61,480 bases of DNA, taken from contig JBNFNA010000014.1 of the NCBI GenBank assembly GCA_049941595.1, positions 1 through 61,480 on the forward strand. Direction: 5' to 3'. Position 1 is the stretch's first letter. Every line of letters begins with the position of its first letter. A model generated the notes under the pieces. It made no database searches and was not told the DNA's origin. It saw nothing but the letters and a program-made list of their open reading frames with translations. Below, piece by piece: positions 9,101 to 16,626 of the stretch. The position numbers were made by a program, and so were the translations under genes. This stretch comes from Pasteurella sp049941595. Lineage in GTDB: Bacteria; Pseudomonadota; Gammaproteobacteria; Enterobacterales; Pasteurellaceae.

Positions 9101-10161
9101 AAAGATGGTCTTTGTAGTAAGCTGTCTTGTTTAACAATTTTCTCATCGGCTAAATCAACTTTAACTGTAGTATTGCCAGATTTGATGTCACTTACCTTAC
9201 CATTAGGTATCCAATTGAATACTGCATTTTGTACCGTATTATTCACCGTACCGGCGATATCCTTTTTCTTCACGTGGTCAATAAAGTCTTTATGCATTGC
9301 GGTGTAGCGATTTTTCTTATTCTTCTCATACCACCACAGTTCTAACACGCCTACAACAACCCAGCGTTTTTCTACTTTATCGTAACCAAATAAAGCCGAA
9401 CCACTGTCGCCTGGCGCACCATAAGTAATAAGTGGGCCATATTTACCTGAATATAAACTACCTTGTAAATCGATACGATAACGCTCATTACCAACAATAT
9501 CTAAAGGCGCACCACCTGTTAAATATTCATAACCTTCAGAAAGGCGTTTTCGAGTATTTCCATCTCTTGATTCAATTTCTTGGCGACCCGAACCTACACG
9601 CACAAATGCCGCAAAACGATCACTTTTATACACCGCAGGATCAACGCCGGCATTAGTCACAGGTAATGGTGCTGTTTCAGTGACTAATTTATGCAAACGT
9701 GGGGCGTGGAAGTCTTCATTTTTTAACGGAAACTTTTCCGTTGGCGGGTTTGGATAATCGTTACGATTAGTGAGGAAATAGTAATAATGATGTTCGTCAG
9801 GGATATAGCCTTCGCTACCAAATGCAGCCCAACTATAAGTATTATTGTGTTGTACACTCGTGATGTATTGTGGCTCAATGAGCGTTGCGATCCCGAAGGT
9901 GCGAGTTACGGCACTAAAATCAATCATTGGTAGATTTTTTAACATCAATCCAAGATTATTGCCTTTTTTGTCATAAATAGGCACATTTTTCGCACCAACA
10001 AAGAATTGCCCTTTATTCTCTGCAAAATCACGGAAATATTGATAGTCCACATCGTCCCTGACGATAGATGCAAAACTGACAGAGGAATAACAAAAAGACA
10101 GGCAACTTGCTAGAACAGTTAATTTGAATACTTTGTTTAATTTATTTTGTTCGAACATCAT
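6195..10161 (-). pseudogene. S6-family (IgA1 protease/Hap-like) autotransporter, frameshifted
   Basis: With one frame restored the gene would encode about 1,320 residues. The N-terminal part (10161-8086) has a signal peptide ending near SFA (residues 29-31), then RDDVDYQYFRDFAENKGQF, as in Haemophilus IgA1 proteases. The protease triad is visible: His105 in SVQHNN, a probable Asp150 in NEDFHAPRL, and Ser253 in GDSGS. A right-handed beta-helix passenger follows. The C-terminal part (8051-6195) continues the helix and ends in a 12-strand-type beta-barrel finishing VTLSYSW. The frame breaks in seven A/T at 8103-8109: codons CTG-AAA-AAA-ACA run to a TGA at 8086, while six A's would read AAA-AAA-CAA and join the second half. 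The long proline-rich linker of classical IgA1 proteases is absent, so length is nearer Hap. As sequenced, no surface-anchored protease can be made. A sequencing error or slipped-strand variation remains possible. Confidence 0.85.
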
Positions 10162-10300
10162 TAACCACCAAATTTTAATAGGAATTCGAACAAATATTAA
10201 CAGGCACAGAAATGTATGTATAGTGTAAACTTATGTAAATATGTAGATTTTTTATAGGGTTACAGGCGATTTTATAGCTAAGCGAAACAACATATAAAAG

Positions 10301-10331
10301 AAAACCGCATTTAGTTATTAAATGCGGTTTT
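10301..10331 (-). terminator. Terminator downstream of nlpD
   Basis: AAAACCGCATTTA (10301-10313) pairs with TAAATGCGGTTTT (10319-10331) around GTTAT. It ends the nlpD transcript and separates it from the autotransporter gene on the same strand. T-rich sequence follows the stem in both directions. Confidence 0.8.
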
Positions 10332-10347
10332 TTTAGAAAAAATAGGC

Positions 10348-11766
10348 TTAACGTTTTGGTAAATAACGCATTGGATCGACCGATTTTCCTTTATAACGAA
10401 TTTCAAAATGGAGTTTCACGCTGTTTGTGCCTGAGCTACCCATTTTAGCAATTTGCTGACCCACTCTCACCTCTTGCTGATCTTTAACTAAAATGCTTTC
10501 GTTATGTGCATAGGCACTTAAATAATCATCATTATGTTTGATAATAATTAAGTTACCGTAACCTCTTAACGCATTACCCGCATAAACCACTCGTCCCGCA
10601 GCGGCTGCATTCACTGCTTGACCACGAGAACCCGCAATATCAAGCCCTTTGTTTCCACCATCAGCAGTTGAAAAACCTTGGGTAATATTGCCTTTAGTTG
10701 GCCATTGCCACGCAACATTAGACATCACTTGTTTGGTGTCGCTTGTTGGTACAGGCACTGGTTGGTGTACTACAGGCTGATTCACTGGTGAGGTTTGCAC
10801 TGGTGCAGATGGCATTCCAGTACCCGATTTAATTGGACCAATCACAGAACCATCAGAGCCATATTGCGTACCATTTGGACCTGGCGTATAAGTTACTTCT
10901 TTTTCTGCAGGTTTTGAAACCGGTTGTGGCACAGGCTGTGTCACAGCTGCAGTTTGTACTGGTTTACCATTGGATACACGCAATGTTTGCCCTACTGCTA
11001 AGCGATAAGGCTCTGACATATTATTTAATGCGGCCAGATCCTTAACATCCAAACCAGAGATATAGGCGATTAAATACATTGTGTCGCCTTTACGCACAGT
11101 ATAGGTTTCACCTTTGTAAAAACCTTTGTCGATTTTACTGTAATCTGGCGTATTCGTATTTGGATTGCGTGGAATATCAAACTGTTGCGAAGTTGTACCT
11201 TTAGTTGCTGAAGTTGGCGCACCCGTTGGAGCCACAGGTGCTACTGAACTGGGGGAGTATGCGTTTTTCCCATTCGCCACACGCAATACTTGCCCTGTAC
11301 TGAGTGTGTAAGGCTCTGACATATTATTTAACGCTGCCAATTCAGGTACAGTTATTCCTGAAATATAAGCGATTAAATACATACTATCGCCTTTGCGCAC
11401 TGTGTAGGTTTCACCACGATATGATCCTTTCACAATTTTGCTGTAATCAGGTTGACCCGTTGCTGGGTTACGAGGAATATCAAACTGTTGTGAACTCACC
11501 GATACAGGTTGTGTAACAACTGGCTGAGTTACCGCAGGCATTGTTTGAATTGGTGCTTGATAAACTGGCTGGTTCATCCCCGCAGGCATACCACCTGATT
11601 GTTGAATTTGTGGTTCCCAAGCACCACCACTTGATGATGGATCTACTGGCTGCATAATCCCCGGAGATAACGTACCGTCTGCGCTTTCTACTGGTGCTGG
11701 CGCATTAGAGGTACAAGCCGACAGCATCGCAATACTGATAGGTAACAGTAAAAATGACTTTCTCAT
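10348..11766 (-). CDS. nlpD: NlpD/LppB lipoprotein, amidase activator
   Basis: An outer-membrane lipoprotein homologous to H. influenzae LppB and E. coli NlpD, which activates the septal amidase AmiC. The lipobox LSAC puts the lipid-modified Cys at residue 18. Two LysM domains (about 119-166 and 219-266) lie in a tandem repeat whose units both begin QQFDIPRNP, about 101 residues apart. A C-terminal LytM/M23 domain covers about 370-472. The LytM metal site is degenerate: GNKGLDIAG lacks the first His, and KLHFEI has only one His of the HxH motif. This is expected of a non-catalytic activator. Proline/glutamine-rich linkers join the domains. It is last in the ftsB-to-nlpD cluster; no rpoS follows, as in all Pasteurellaceae known to me. 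Confidence 0.93.
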   Translation of the reverse strand: MRKSFLLLPISIAMLSACTSNAPAPVESADGTLSPGIMQPVDPSSSGGAWEPQIQQSGGMPAGMNQPVYQAPIQTMPAVTQPVVTQPVSVSSQQFDIPRNPATGQPDYSKIVKGSYRGETYTVRKGDSMYLIAYISGITVPELAALNNMSEPYTLSTGQVLRVANGKNAYSPSSVAPVAPTGAPTSATKGTTSQQFDIPRNPNTNTPDYSKIDKGFYKGETYTVRKGDTMYLIAYISGLDVKDLAALNNMSEPYRLAVGQTLRVSNGKPVQTAAVTQPVPQPVSKPAEKEVTYTPGPNGTQYGSDGSVIGPIKSGTGMPSAPVQTSPVNQPVVHQPVPVPTSDTKQVMSNVAWQWPTKGNITQGFSTADGGNKGLDIAGSRGQAVNAAAAGRVVYAGNALRGYGNLIIIKHNDDYLSAYAHNESILVKDQQEVRVGQQIAKMGSSGTNSVKLHFEIRYKGKSVDPMRYLPKR

Positions 11767-11798
11767 TGTTGAAATTCCTCTTTTTATTTCAATTCTTG

Positions 11799-11963
11799 TT
11801 AATGTTTTTGAATCTCTGGTAACCAGCTGCCACCCTCTTGTGCGCCAGTCCCTGCCACAGGTTCCATAATTCCAGGTGCTAATGCATTTTCATCTTGCTC
11901 AACCGCTGAACTACACGCACCAAGCACTAACACCATAGACAATAATAAAAGCAATTTATTCAT
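11799..11963 (-). CDS. Small 54-residue lipoprotein resembling NlpD N-terminus
   Basis: A short gene translated by hand. The product has a hydrophobic leader and the lipobox LGAC, with the lipidated Cys at 17, then a mature peptide of only 38 residues. Its mature part repeats the start of the mature NlpD encoded next door: LAPGIMEPV and GGSWLPEIQ here, against LSPGIMQPV and GGAWEPQIQ in NlpD. No LysM or LytM domain is present. It lies 13 bp after yqaA is preceded by it on the minus strand order surE-yqaA... more exactly it begins 14 bases downstream of the yqaA stop and ends 32 bases before nlpD, so it is probably co-transcribed. Function unknown; it may be a partial duplication of nlpD. Confidence 0.75.
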   Translation of the reverse strand: MNKLLLLLSMVLVLGACSSAVEQDENALAPGIMEPVAGTGAQEGGSWLPEIQKH

Positions 11964-11976
11964 TTTTAACCTTAAA

Positions 11977-12552
11977 TTATTTCAAAATTAAATAAACAAC
12001 CACCGCAAGCACTACCACTGACCAGCCGATCAATTCGATTGAGCGACGTAATTTCTCCGCAAACTTCTCACCGCCCCAAGCGGCTAATTTAGCGACTAAT
12101 AAAAAGCGGGCTGCGCGAGAAATAAATGCAGTAATCACAAATGGGAAAAATGCCATCTGCATTACGCCGGCACAAATAGTAAATACTTTATATGGAATGG
12201 GTGAAAATCCTGCCACAAAAACCACTAGCACACCCCATTGCTCAAACCAAGAAATTGCGGTATCCCAATGGTGTTGGTAGCCGAACTGCTGCACATAATG
12301 TTGCACCCAATCGACAGCAAAGTAGCCTAATCCATAACCAATAATTCCGCCCAAGACTGAAGCAATAGCCGTATAAAGTGCAAATCGCACCGCACTTTGC
12401 GGATTTGACATTGACATTGGGATCAACATCACATCAGGTGGAATTGGGAAAAAAATCGCTTCAATAAAGCTCGTAAAAGATAAGAAAAATGCCGCATAAC
12501 GATGTTTTGACCATTCCATCGTTTTGTCGTACATAGCACCAAAAATGTTCAA
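11977..12552 (-). CDS. yqaA: YqaA-family membrane protein (SNARE-associated/DedA-like)
   Basis: A 191-residue inner-membrane protein of the YqaA family, related to DedA/VTT-domain proteins. Visible segments include SFIEAIFFPIPPDVML (residues about 29-44), a Gly-rich GGIIGYGLGYFAV helix, and VFVAGFSPIPYKVFTICAG, the re-entrant-loop signature with its conserved Pro-Tyr-Lys. A positively charged FISRAARF segment and a final hydrophobic helix follow. DedA relatives act in lipid flipping, but YqaA's own substrate is not known. It takes the place that pcm occupies in the E. coli surE-pcm-nlpD cluster. Confidence 0.88.
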   Translation of the reverse strand: MNIFGAMYDKTMEWSKHRYAAFFLSFTSFIEAIFFPIPPDVMLIPMSMSNPQSAVRFALYTAIASVLGGIIGYGLGYFAVDWVQHYVQQFGYQHHWDTAISWFEQWGVLVVFVAGFSPIPYKVFTICAGVMQMAFFPFVITAFISRAARFLLVAKLAAWGGEKFAEKLRRSIELIGWSVVVLAVVVYLILK

Positions 12553-12584
12553 TTTACGTTTCCTAAAAAATAATCAAAGTCAAA

Positions 12585-13325
12585 TTATTCACTGTCTAAC
12601 CAATCTTGTAAAGATTGCAATGAGTGATGAGCCGTCATATCCGCTTGAATTGGGGTGATTGACACATAACCATTTTCGACAGCGTGAAAATCCGTGCCTT
12701 CTTGCCCACTGTCCACCAGCCCCGCAGGCCCAACCCAGTAAATAGTTTCCTCACGAGGATCTGTCTGCTGGATAACTTCTGCCGCGACCGCACGATAGCC
12801 TAAATGACATACCTTAATTCCTTTGATTTCTTCATAAGGAATATCTGGTACGTTAATATTAAGAATTTCACGTTTTTTCAAAATGTTACCGTGCAGTTTT
12901 GGAATTAAATCACACACCACACGCGCAGCCGTTTCAAAATGTTGGCGACCATCTAGCGATACCGCAATTGCCGGCAAACCTAAATAACGGCCCTCTAATG
13001 CGGCAGCAACTGTGCCAGAATAAATCACATCATCACCTAAATTTACTCCCGCATTAATGCCTGATACCACAAGATCCACCTTACCAGACAAAAAGCCATT
13101 TAACGCAAGATAAACACAATCCGCAGGCGTACCATTAATCGAGTAATCGCCATTCGGCAAACGGACTGGGCGCAAAGGGTGAGCTAAAGTTAATGAGCTT
13201 GAAGCCGCACTGCGATTACGATCGGGCGCAACAAGTGTCACGTCGGCAAACTTACGTAACTCACGTGCAAGCGTTTGAATACCTTCGGCATAAACACCAT
13301 CATCGTTACTAAGAAGAATGTGCAT
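12585..13325 (-). CDS. surE: 5'/3'-nucleotidase SurE
   Basis: SurE is a metal-dependent nucleotidase acting on 5'- and 3'-nucleoside monophosphates, and is linked to stationary-phase survival. The opening MHILLSNDDGVYAEG carries the metal ligands Asp8 and Asp9, and Ser39 lies in the NRSAASSSLTL loop. The SGINAGVNLGDDVIYSGTV segment supplies the conserved Asn ligand and phosphate-binding residues. The 246-residue length is normal. It lies between the Sel1-repeat gene and yqaA in the leftward cluster. Confidence 0.96.
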   Translation of the reverse strand: MHILLSNDDGVYAEGIQTLARELRKFADVTLVAPDRNRSAASSSLTLAHPLRPVRLPNGDYSINGTPADCVYLALNGFLSGKVDLVVSGINAGVNLGDDVIYSGTVAAALEGRYLGLPAIAVSLDGRQHFETAARVVCDLIPKLHGNILKKREILNINVPDIPYEEIKGIKVCHLGYRAVAAEVIQQTDPREETIYWVGPAGLVDSGQEGTDFHAVENGYVSITPIQADMTAHHSLQSLQDWLDSE

Positions 13326-13413
13326 TTAAAAACTATCCTTATTATTTTTTTGTATTATTGAAATTCGTTTATGTTTTGTTGCTCTGTAAAGTGCGGTGCT
13401 TTTTCAAAAAGTT

Positions 13414-13929
13414 TTATTCCCAATCACAACCTTCTTTCAAACCAGCTTTGCAAGCCTGCTTAAAATACATTTTTGCTCTATCCTGATCACGCTCGACACC
13501 TTCGCCATTGAAATAAAGTGTCCCTAAATTGTATATCGCTCTAGGATCGCCTTGCACTGCGGATCGACTGTACCACCGATAGGCTTGTTTAAAATCTTGT
13601 GCAATACCATCACCTTCACTGTACATAAGTGCTAAATGATATTGTGCATCGGGATGATTTTGCTCGGCAGATTTTTGATACCACTTCAACGCTTGTCCTT
13701 TGTCTTGCTCAACACCATCGCCATCATCGTACATTCGCCCCACATTAAATTGGGCTGACATATCGCCTTGTTCTGCACGTGATAACCACAGCTTGAAAGC
13801 TTCGGAATGATCACCGTTTTTATAAGCTTCAGCACCTTGCTCAAATATTGTGTCTTCAGGCAAACTGATTGCATTGGTTGAAGTCACAAACAACATAAGA
13901 CTAAAAAGCGATTTAATCCATTTTTTCAT
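13414..13929 (-). CDS. Secreted Sel1-repeat (TPR-like) protein
   Basis: A 171-residue exported protein with a signal peptide (MKKWIKSLFSLMLFVTSTNA) and about four Sel1-like repeats. Each repeat shows the A-x-x-x-LG/LA-x-MY-x-x-G-x-GV-x-x-D pattern, for example VGRMYDDGDGVEQD and LALMYSEGDGIAQD. Sel1 repeats are protein-protein interaction scaffolds; the partner here is unknown. I start at ATG 13929 because AAGGA lies six bases upstream; two in-frame upstream codons are less well placed. Two Cys near the C-terminus may form a disulfide. It sits between truD and surE, where E. coli has no gene. Confidence 0.85.
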   Translation of the reverse strand: MKKWIKSLFSLMLFVTSTNAISLPEDTIFEQGAEAYKNGDHSEAFKLWLSRAEQGDMSAQFNVGRMYDDGDGVEQDKGQALKWYQKSAEQNHPDAQYHLALMYSEGDGIAQDFKQAYRWYSRSAVQGDPRAIYNLGTLYFNGEGVERDQDRAKMYFKQACKAGLKEGCDWE

Positions 13930-13966
13930 ATTCATTCCTTGAGTAAAATAAAGGCGTAAAGCCATT

Positions 13967-14974
13967 TTACGCTTCTTCAACATTTACTAACTCTCTCACC
14001 AATGCAGTGGCGTAGCTGCCTGCGGGTAAGTAGAAATACAGTTTCAAGCCTTCTTCAGTAAACGCCCAACGCAAATCCTGAGCTTGCATTAAAATTGGAC
14101 GACGCGCCGCTTTCATTCGCTCTTGTGCCATCAGTTTTAATAAAACGTGATGTTGTCCAACAACTTGATTTTCAATGTCAGTAGCTGGGTGATTTTGTTC
14201 CCCGATTAATGGTGCGGTGAGCAAAATATCTTGCTGTTCTAACCGCACTTGTAATGCATTTAAGTCTTCATTTTCATCGGCTTGGAACCAGCTGTGTGAG
14301 CCTTGTAGTTGTAAAATATCACCACGTAAAACTTGTTGAGCAAGCTGTAAATCAATGCGTTCTGATACCACTAGATTGAACACTTCGCTACGGGCTGCTG
14401 AAAGATAAAAACTGCGTTTTTTACGGTCTTTCACTTTAATTTCACCCGTTGCCCAACGCAAAGCTTGGGTTAAATTGTGTCCATCACGACCAAAACGCTG
14501 TTCAGTGAAATAGTTTGGGAAACCAAATTTCTTTAAATTTTCTAACCGCTCTTTGAGCTCATCGGTTTCTTTTGCACCACGCAATAGAATTTCAAAATGG
14601 TTGCCATCAAGGCTGCCCGTACGGATTTTACGGTTGTGGCGAGTTACTTCAAGAATTTCAACGCCTTCTAATTGGAATTGGCTGAAATCTGGCGTAGGTT
14701 GTCCTGGCATTTGTAAGCAAAACCATTGCTCTGTCACCGCTTTGCGATCTTTTAAGCCCGCATAACCCATATTTCGATCAGCAATACCCACAAATTGCGC
14801 TAATTTTTCACCGACAAATAGTGTGTTGCAGTCTGTTTTACGCACTTTAACCGCAACAAATTCACCGTCACCGGACATTTCATAACCGAGGTTTTCTTTC
14901 ACCACAAAATCCGCACATTCTGCTTTCAAAAGTGCGGTCTGTTCTGGGCGAGTTTGTAAATAAGCCAATTCCAT
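13967..14974 (-). CDS. truD: tRNA pseudouridine-13 synthase TruD
   Basis: TruD converts U13 of tRNA-Glu to pseudouridine. The catalytic aspartate lies in GYAGLKDRKAVTEQWF (residues about 73-88, Asp in GLKDR). The conserved NYFTEQRFGRDGHN motif is present near the middle, with the TRUD insertion domain following. The 335-residue length is about normal. Its ATG overlaps the ispF stop (TAATG), the same ispF-truD-surE order as E. coli. Confidence 0.95.
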   Translation of the reverse strand: MELAYLQTRPEQTALLKAECADFVVKENLGYEMSGDGEFVAVKVRKTDCNTLFVGEKLAQFVGIADRNMGYAGLKDRKAVTEQWFCLQMPGQPTPDFSQFQLEGVEILEVTRHNRKIRTGSLDGNHFEILLRGAKETDELKERLENLKKFGFPNYFTEQRFGRDGHNLTQALRWATGEIKVKDRKKRSFYLSAARSEVFNLVVSERIDLQLAQQVLRGDILQLQGSHSWFQADENEDLNALQVRLEQQDILLTAPLIGEQNHPATDIENQVVGQHHVLLKLMAQERMKAARRPILMQAQDLRWAFTEEGLKLYFYLPAGSYATALVRELVNVEEA

Positions 14975-15450
14975 TAGATTTTCACCACTAGCGCAACCGC
15001 TTCACAAGCAATACCTTCACCACGGCCAGTAAAACCTAAACGTTCACTGGTCGTTGCTTTCACATTCACTTGTTCAATATCGCACGCCAAATCTTCCGCA
15101 ATTGCCGCACGCATTGCATCAATATGCGGACGCATTTTAGGGGCTTGAGCAATAATCGTCACATCGACATTACCCACTTTGTAGCCTTTTGCCTGCACTT
15201 GTGCATAAGCCTCACGCAATAAGCCACGACTGTCTGCACCTTTGTACTGCATATCAGTATCAGGGAAAAGCTTGCCGATATCGCCTAATGCCACAGCACC
15301 GAGCAACGCATCTGTCAGTGCGTGCAATGCCACATCGCCGTCTGAGTGCGCAATTAAACCTTTTTCATAAGGAACGGCAACGCCACCAATAATAATCGGG
15401 CCTTCGCCACCGAATGCGTGTACATCAAAACCGTGACCAATTCGTATCAT
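14974..15450 (-). CDS. ispF: 2-C-methyl-D-erythritol 2,4-cyclodiphosphate synthase
   Basis: IspF forms the cyclodiphosphate MEcPP, the fifth step of the MEP isoprenoid pathway. The zinc ligands Asp and His lie in GHGFDVHAF (residues about 5-13), and the third His in IAHSDGDVALHAL. The DSRGLLREA loop and the C-terminal TTSERLGFTGRGEGI motif complete the family pattern. 158 residues is normal. It begins 8 bp after ispD and overlaps truD. Confidence 0.97.
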   Translation of the reverse strand: MIRIGHGFDVHAFGGEGPIIIGGVAVPYEKGLIAHSDGDVALHALTDALLGAVALGDIGKLFPDTDMQYKGADSRGLLREAYAQVQAKGYKVGNVDVTIIAQAPKMRPHIDAMRAAIAEDLACDIEQVNVKATTSERLGFTGRGEGIACEAVALVVKI

Positions 15451-15458
15451 ATCTTTTC

Positions 15459-16181
15459 CTATTTTGTTCTGTTCAAATAAAATTCTGCTAAGGCTAAATC
15501 TTCAGGGCGTGTCACTTTAATATTATCGCTACGCCCTGCCACTAAGTGCGGTCGAAATCCTGCAAATTCCATCGCAGAGGCTTCGTCTGTGACTTGCAAA
15601 CCCAGTGTTAACGCTTGCTCTAACGCTTGCGCCAATGTTTCTACAGGGAAAAACTGTGGAGTTTGCGCAAGCCAAAGCTGTGAGCGGTCTTCGGTGTGTT
15701 GAATTTGTAAGTTATCCAACGCACGTTTAATGGTATCAGTGGCTGGAATTGCCAAAATCGCACCGTTTTCATCGTTAACTTGTACTAATTTATCGAGATC
15801 TTGATGGGTTAAACAAGGGCGAGCTGCATCGTGCACCATTACCCAAAAATCTTCTGAATTTTGCACCGCACTTTGTGCTTCCTTTCTTACTGCATTAATC
15901 CCATTTAGCACTGAATCGGCACGATTTTCACCGCCCTCAACCACTTGAATTTTCGGGTGTATTAATAAAGGTAAAGTGGAAATATAAGGATCTTGCGGTG
16001 CAACGGCTAAGATAATTTTTTCAATCAAAGGATAGGTCAACAACACAGACAAGGTGTGTTCTAAAATGCTTTTCCCGTGAATTTGCAGATATTGCTTTGG
16101 TTTATCTGCTTGCATACGACTGCCAATGCCCGCCGCAGGCACCACAGCGATAATTTTACGTTTTGGCTCACATTTCAGCAT
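15459..16181 (-). CDS. ispD: 2-C-methyl-D-erythritol 4-phosphate cytidylyltransferase
   Basis: IspD couples CTP with MEP in the third step of the MEP isoprenoid pathway. The nucleotide-binding loop VVPAAGIGSRMQADKPKQYL (residues about 13-32) carries the catalytic Arg and Lys. VHDAARPCL and the VTDEASAMEF segment are also conserved. Length 240 fits. It sits 5 bp downstream of ftsB, as in E. coli. Confidence 0.97.
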   Translation of the reverse strand: MLKCEPKRKIIAVVPAAGIGSRMQADKPKQYLQIHGKSILEHTLSVLLTYPLIEKIILAVAPQDPYISTLPLLIHPKIQVVEGGENRADSVLNGINAVRKEAQSAVQNSEDFWVMVHDAARPCLTHQDLDKLVQVNDENGAILAIPATDTIKRALDNLQIQHTEDRSQLWLAQTPQFFPVETLAQALEQALTLGLQVTDEASAMEFAGFRPHLVAGRSDNIKVTRPEDLALAEFYLNRTK

Positions 16182-16186
16182 TGTTA

Positions 16187-16465
16187 TTATTTATGCTCTT
16201 TCATAATATGATAAAAAGTTTCGTTTGGCTTCACCATTTCGTGCTGAAAACGCGCACGTTCTTCAATGGCCTCCACCCCTTGTTTGAGATCTTTAATTTC
16301 TGCCGCAATCACTTGATTACGCTGCGACAGTTTTTCATTTTCCTGTTTATGTTGAGCAATTTGCTGGGCCGTTTGTTTGTAATCCAAATAGCCATTCTTG
16401 CCAAACCAAAAATCATATTGGAATAGTAATAACACAGCAACTAGTAAAAAAATAAATAAGCGCAT
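16187..16465 (-). CDS. ftsB: Cell division protein FtsB
   Basis: FtsB is a small bitopic inner-membrane protein of the FtsQLB divisome complex. The 92-residue product has a short cytoplasmic start, one transmembrane helix (about 3-20), and the family hallmark FGKNGYLDYKQ. A periplasmic coiled coil follows, rich in Gln, Lys and Glu, before a C-terminal GVEAIEERARFQHEMVKPNE segment. It is first in the ftsB-ispD-ispF-truD cluster. Confidence 0.95.
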   Translation of the reverse strand: MRLFIFLLVAVLLLFQYDFWFGKNGYLDYKQTAQQIAQHKQENEKLSQRNQVIAAEIKDLKQGVEAIEERARFQHEMVKPNETFYHIMKEHK

Positions 16466-16574
16466 CGTTCTTCTGCCCGTAAATCACAAAGTATTTAGTT
16501 TACAGTGAAATGAGAAAAAATACTGCAATTTATCCAGAAAATTAAGGTAAATTTTTACGATAAACACAGCAAAA

Positions 16575-16604
16575 AACCCCATTATTCAGACGAACAATGG
16601 GGTT
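16575..16604 (-). terminator. Terminator downstream of icd
   Basis: AACCCCATT (16575-16583) pairs with AATGGGGTT (16596-16604). Read leftward the stem is followed by a run of T's, so it terminates icd. Confidence 0.8.
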
Positions 16605-16626
16605 CATTTTTTCACAATAAACTTGC

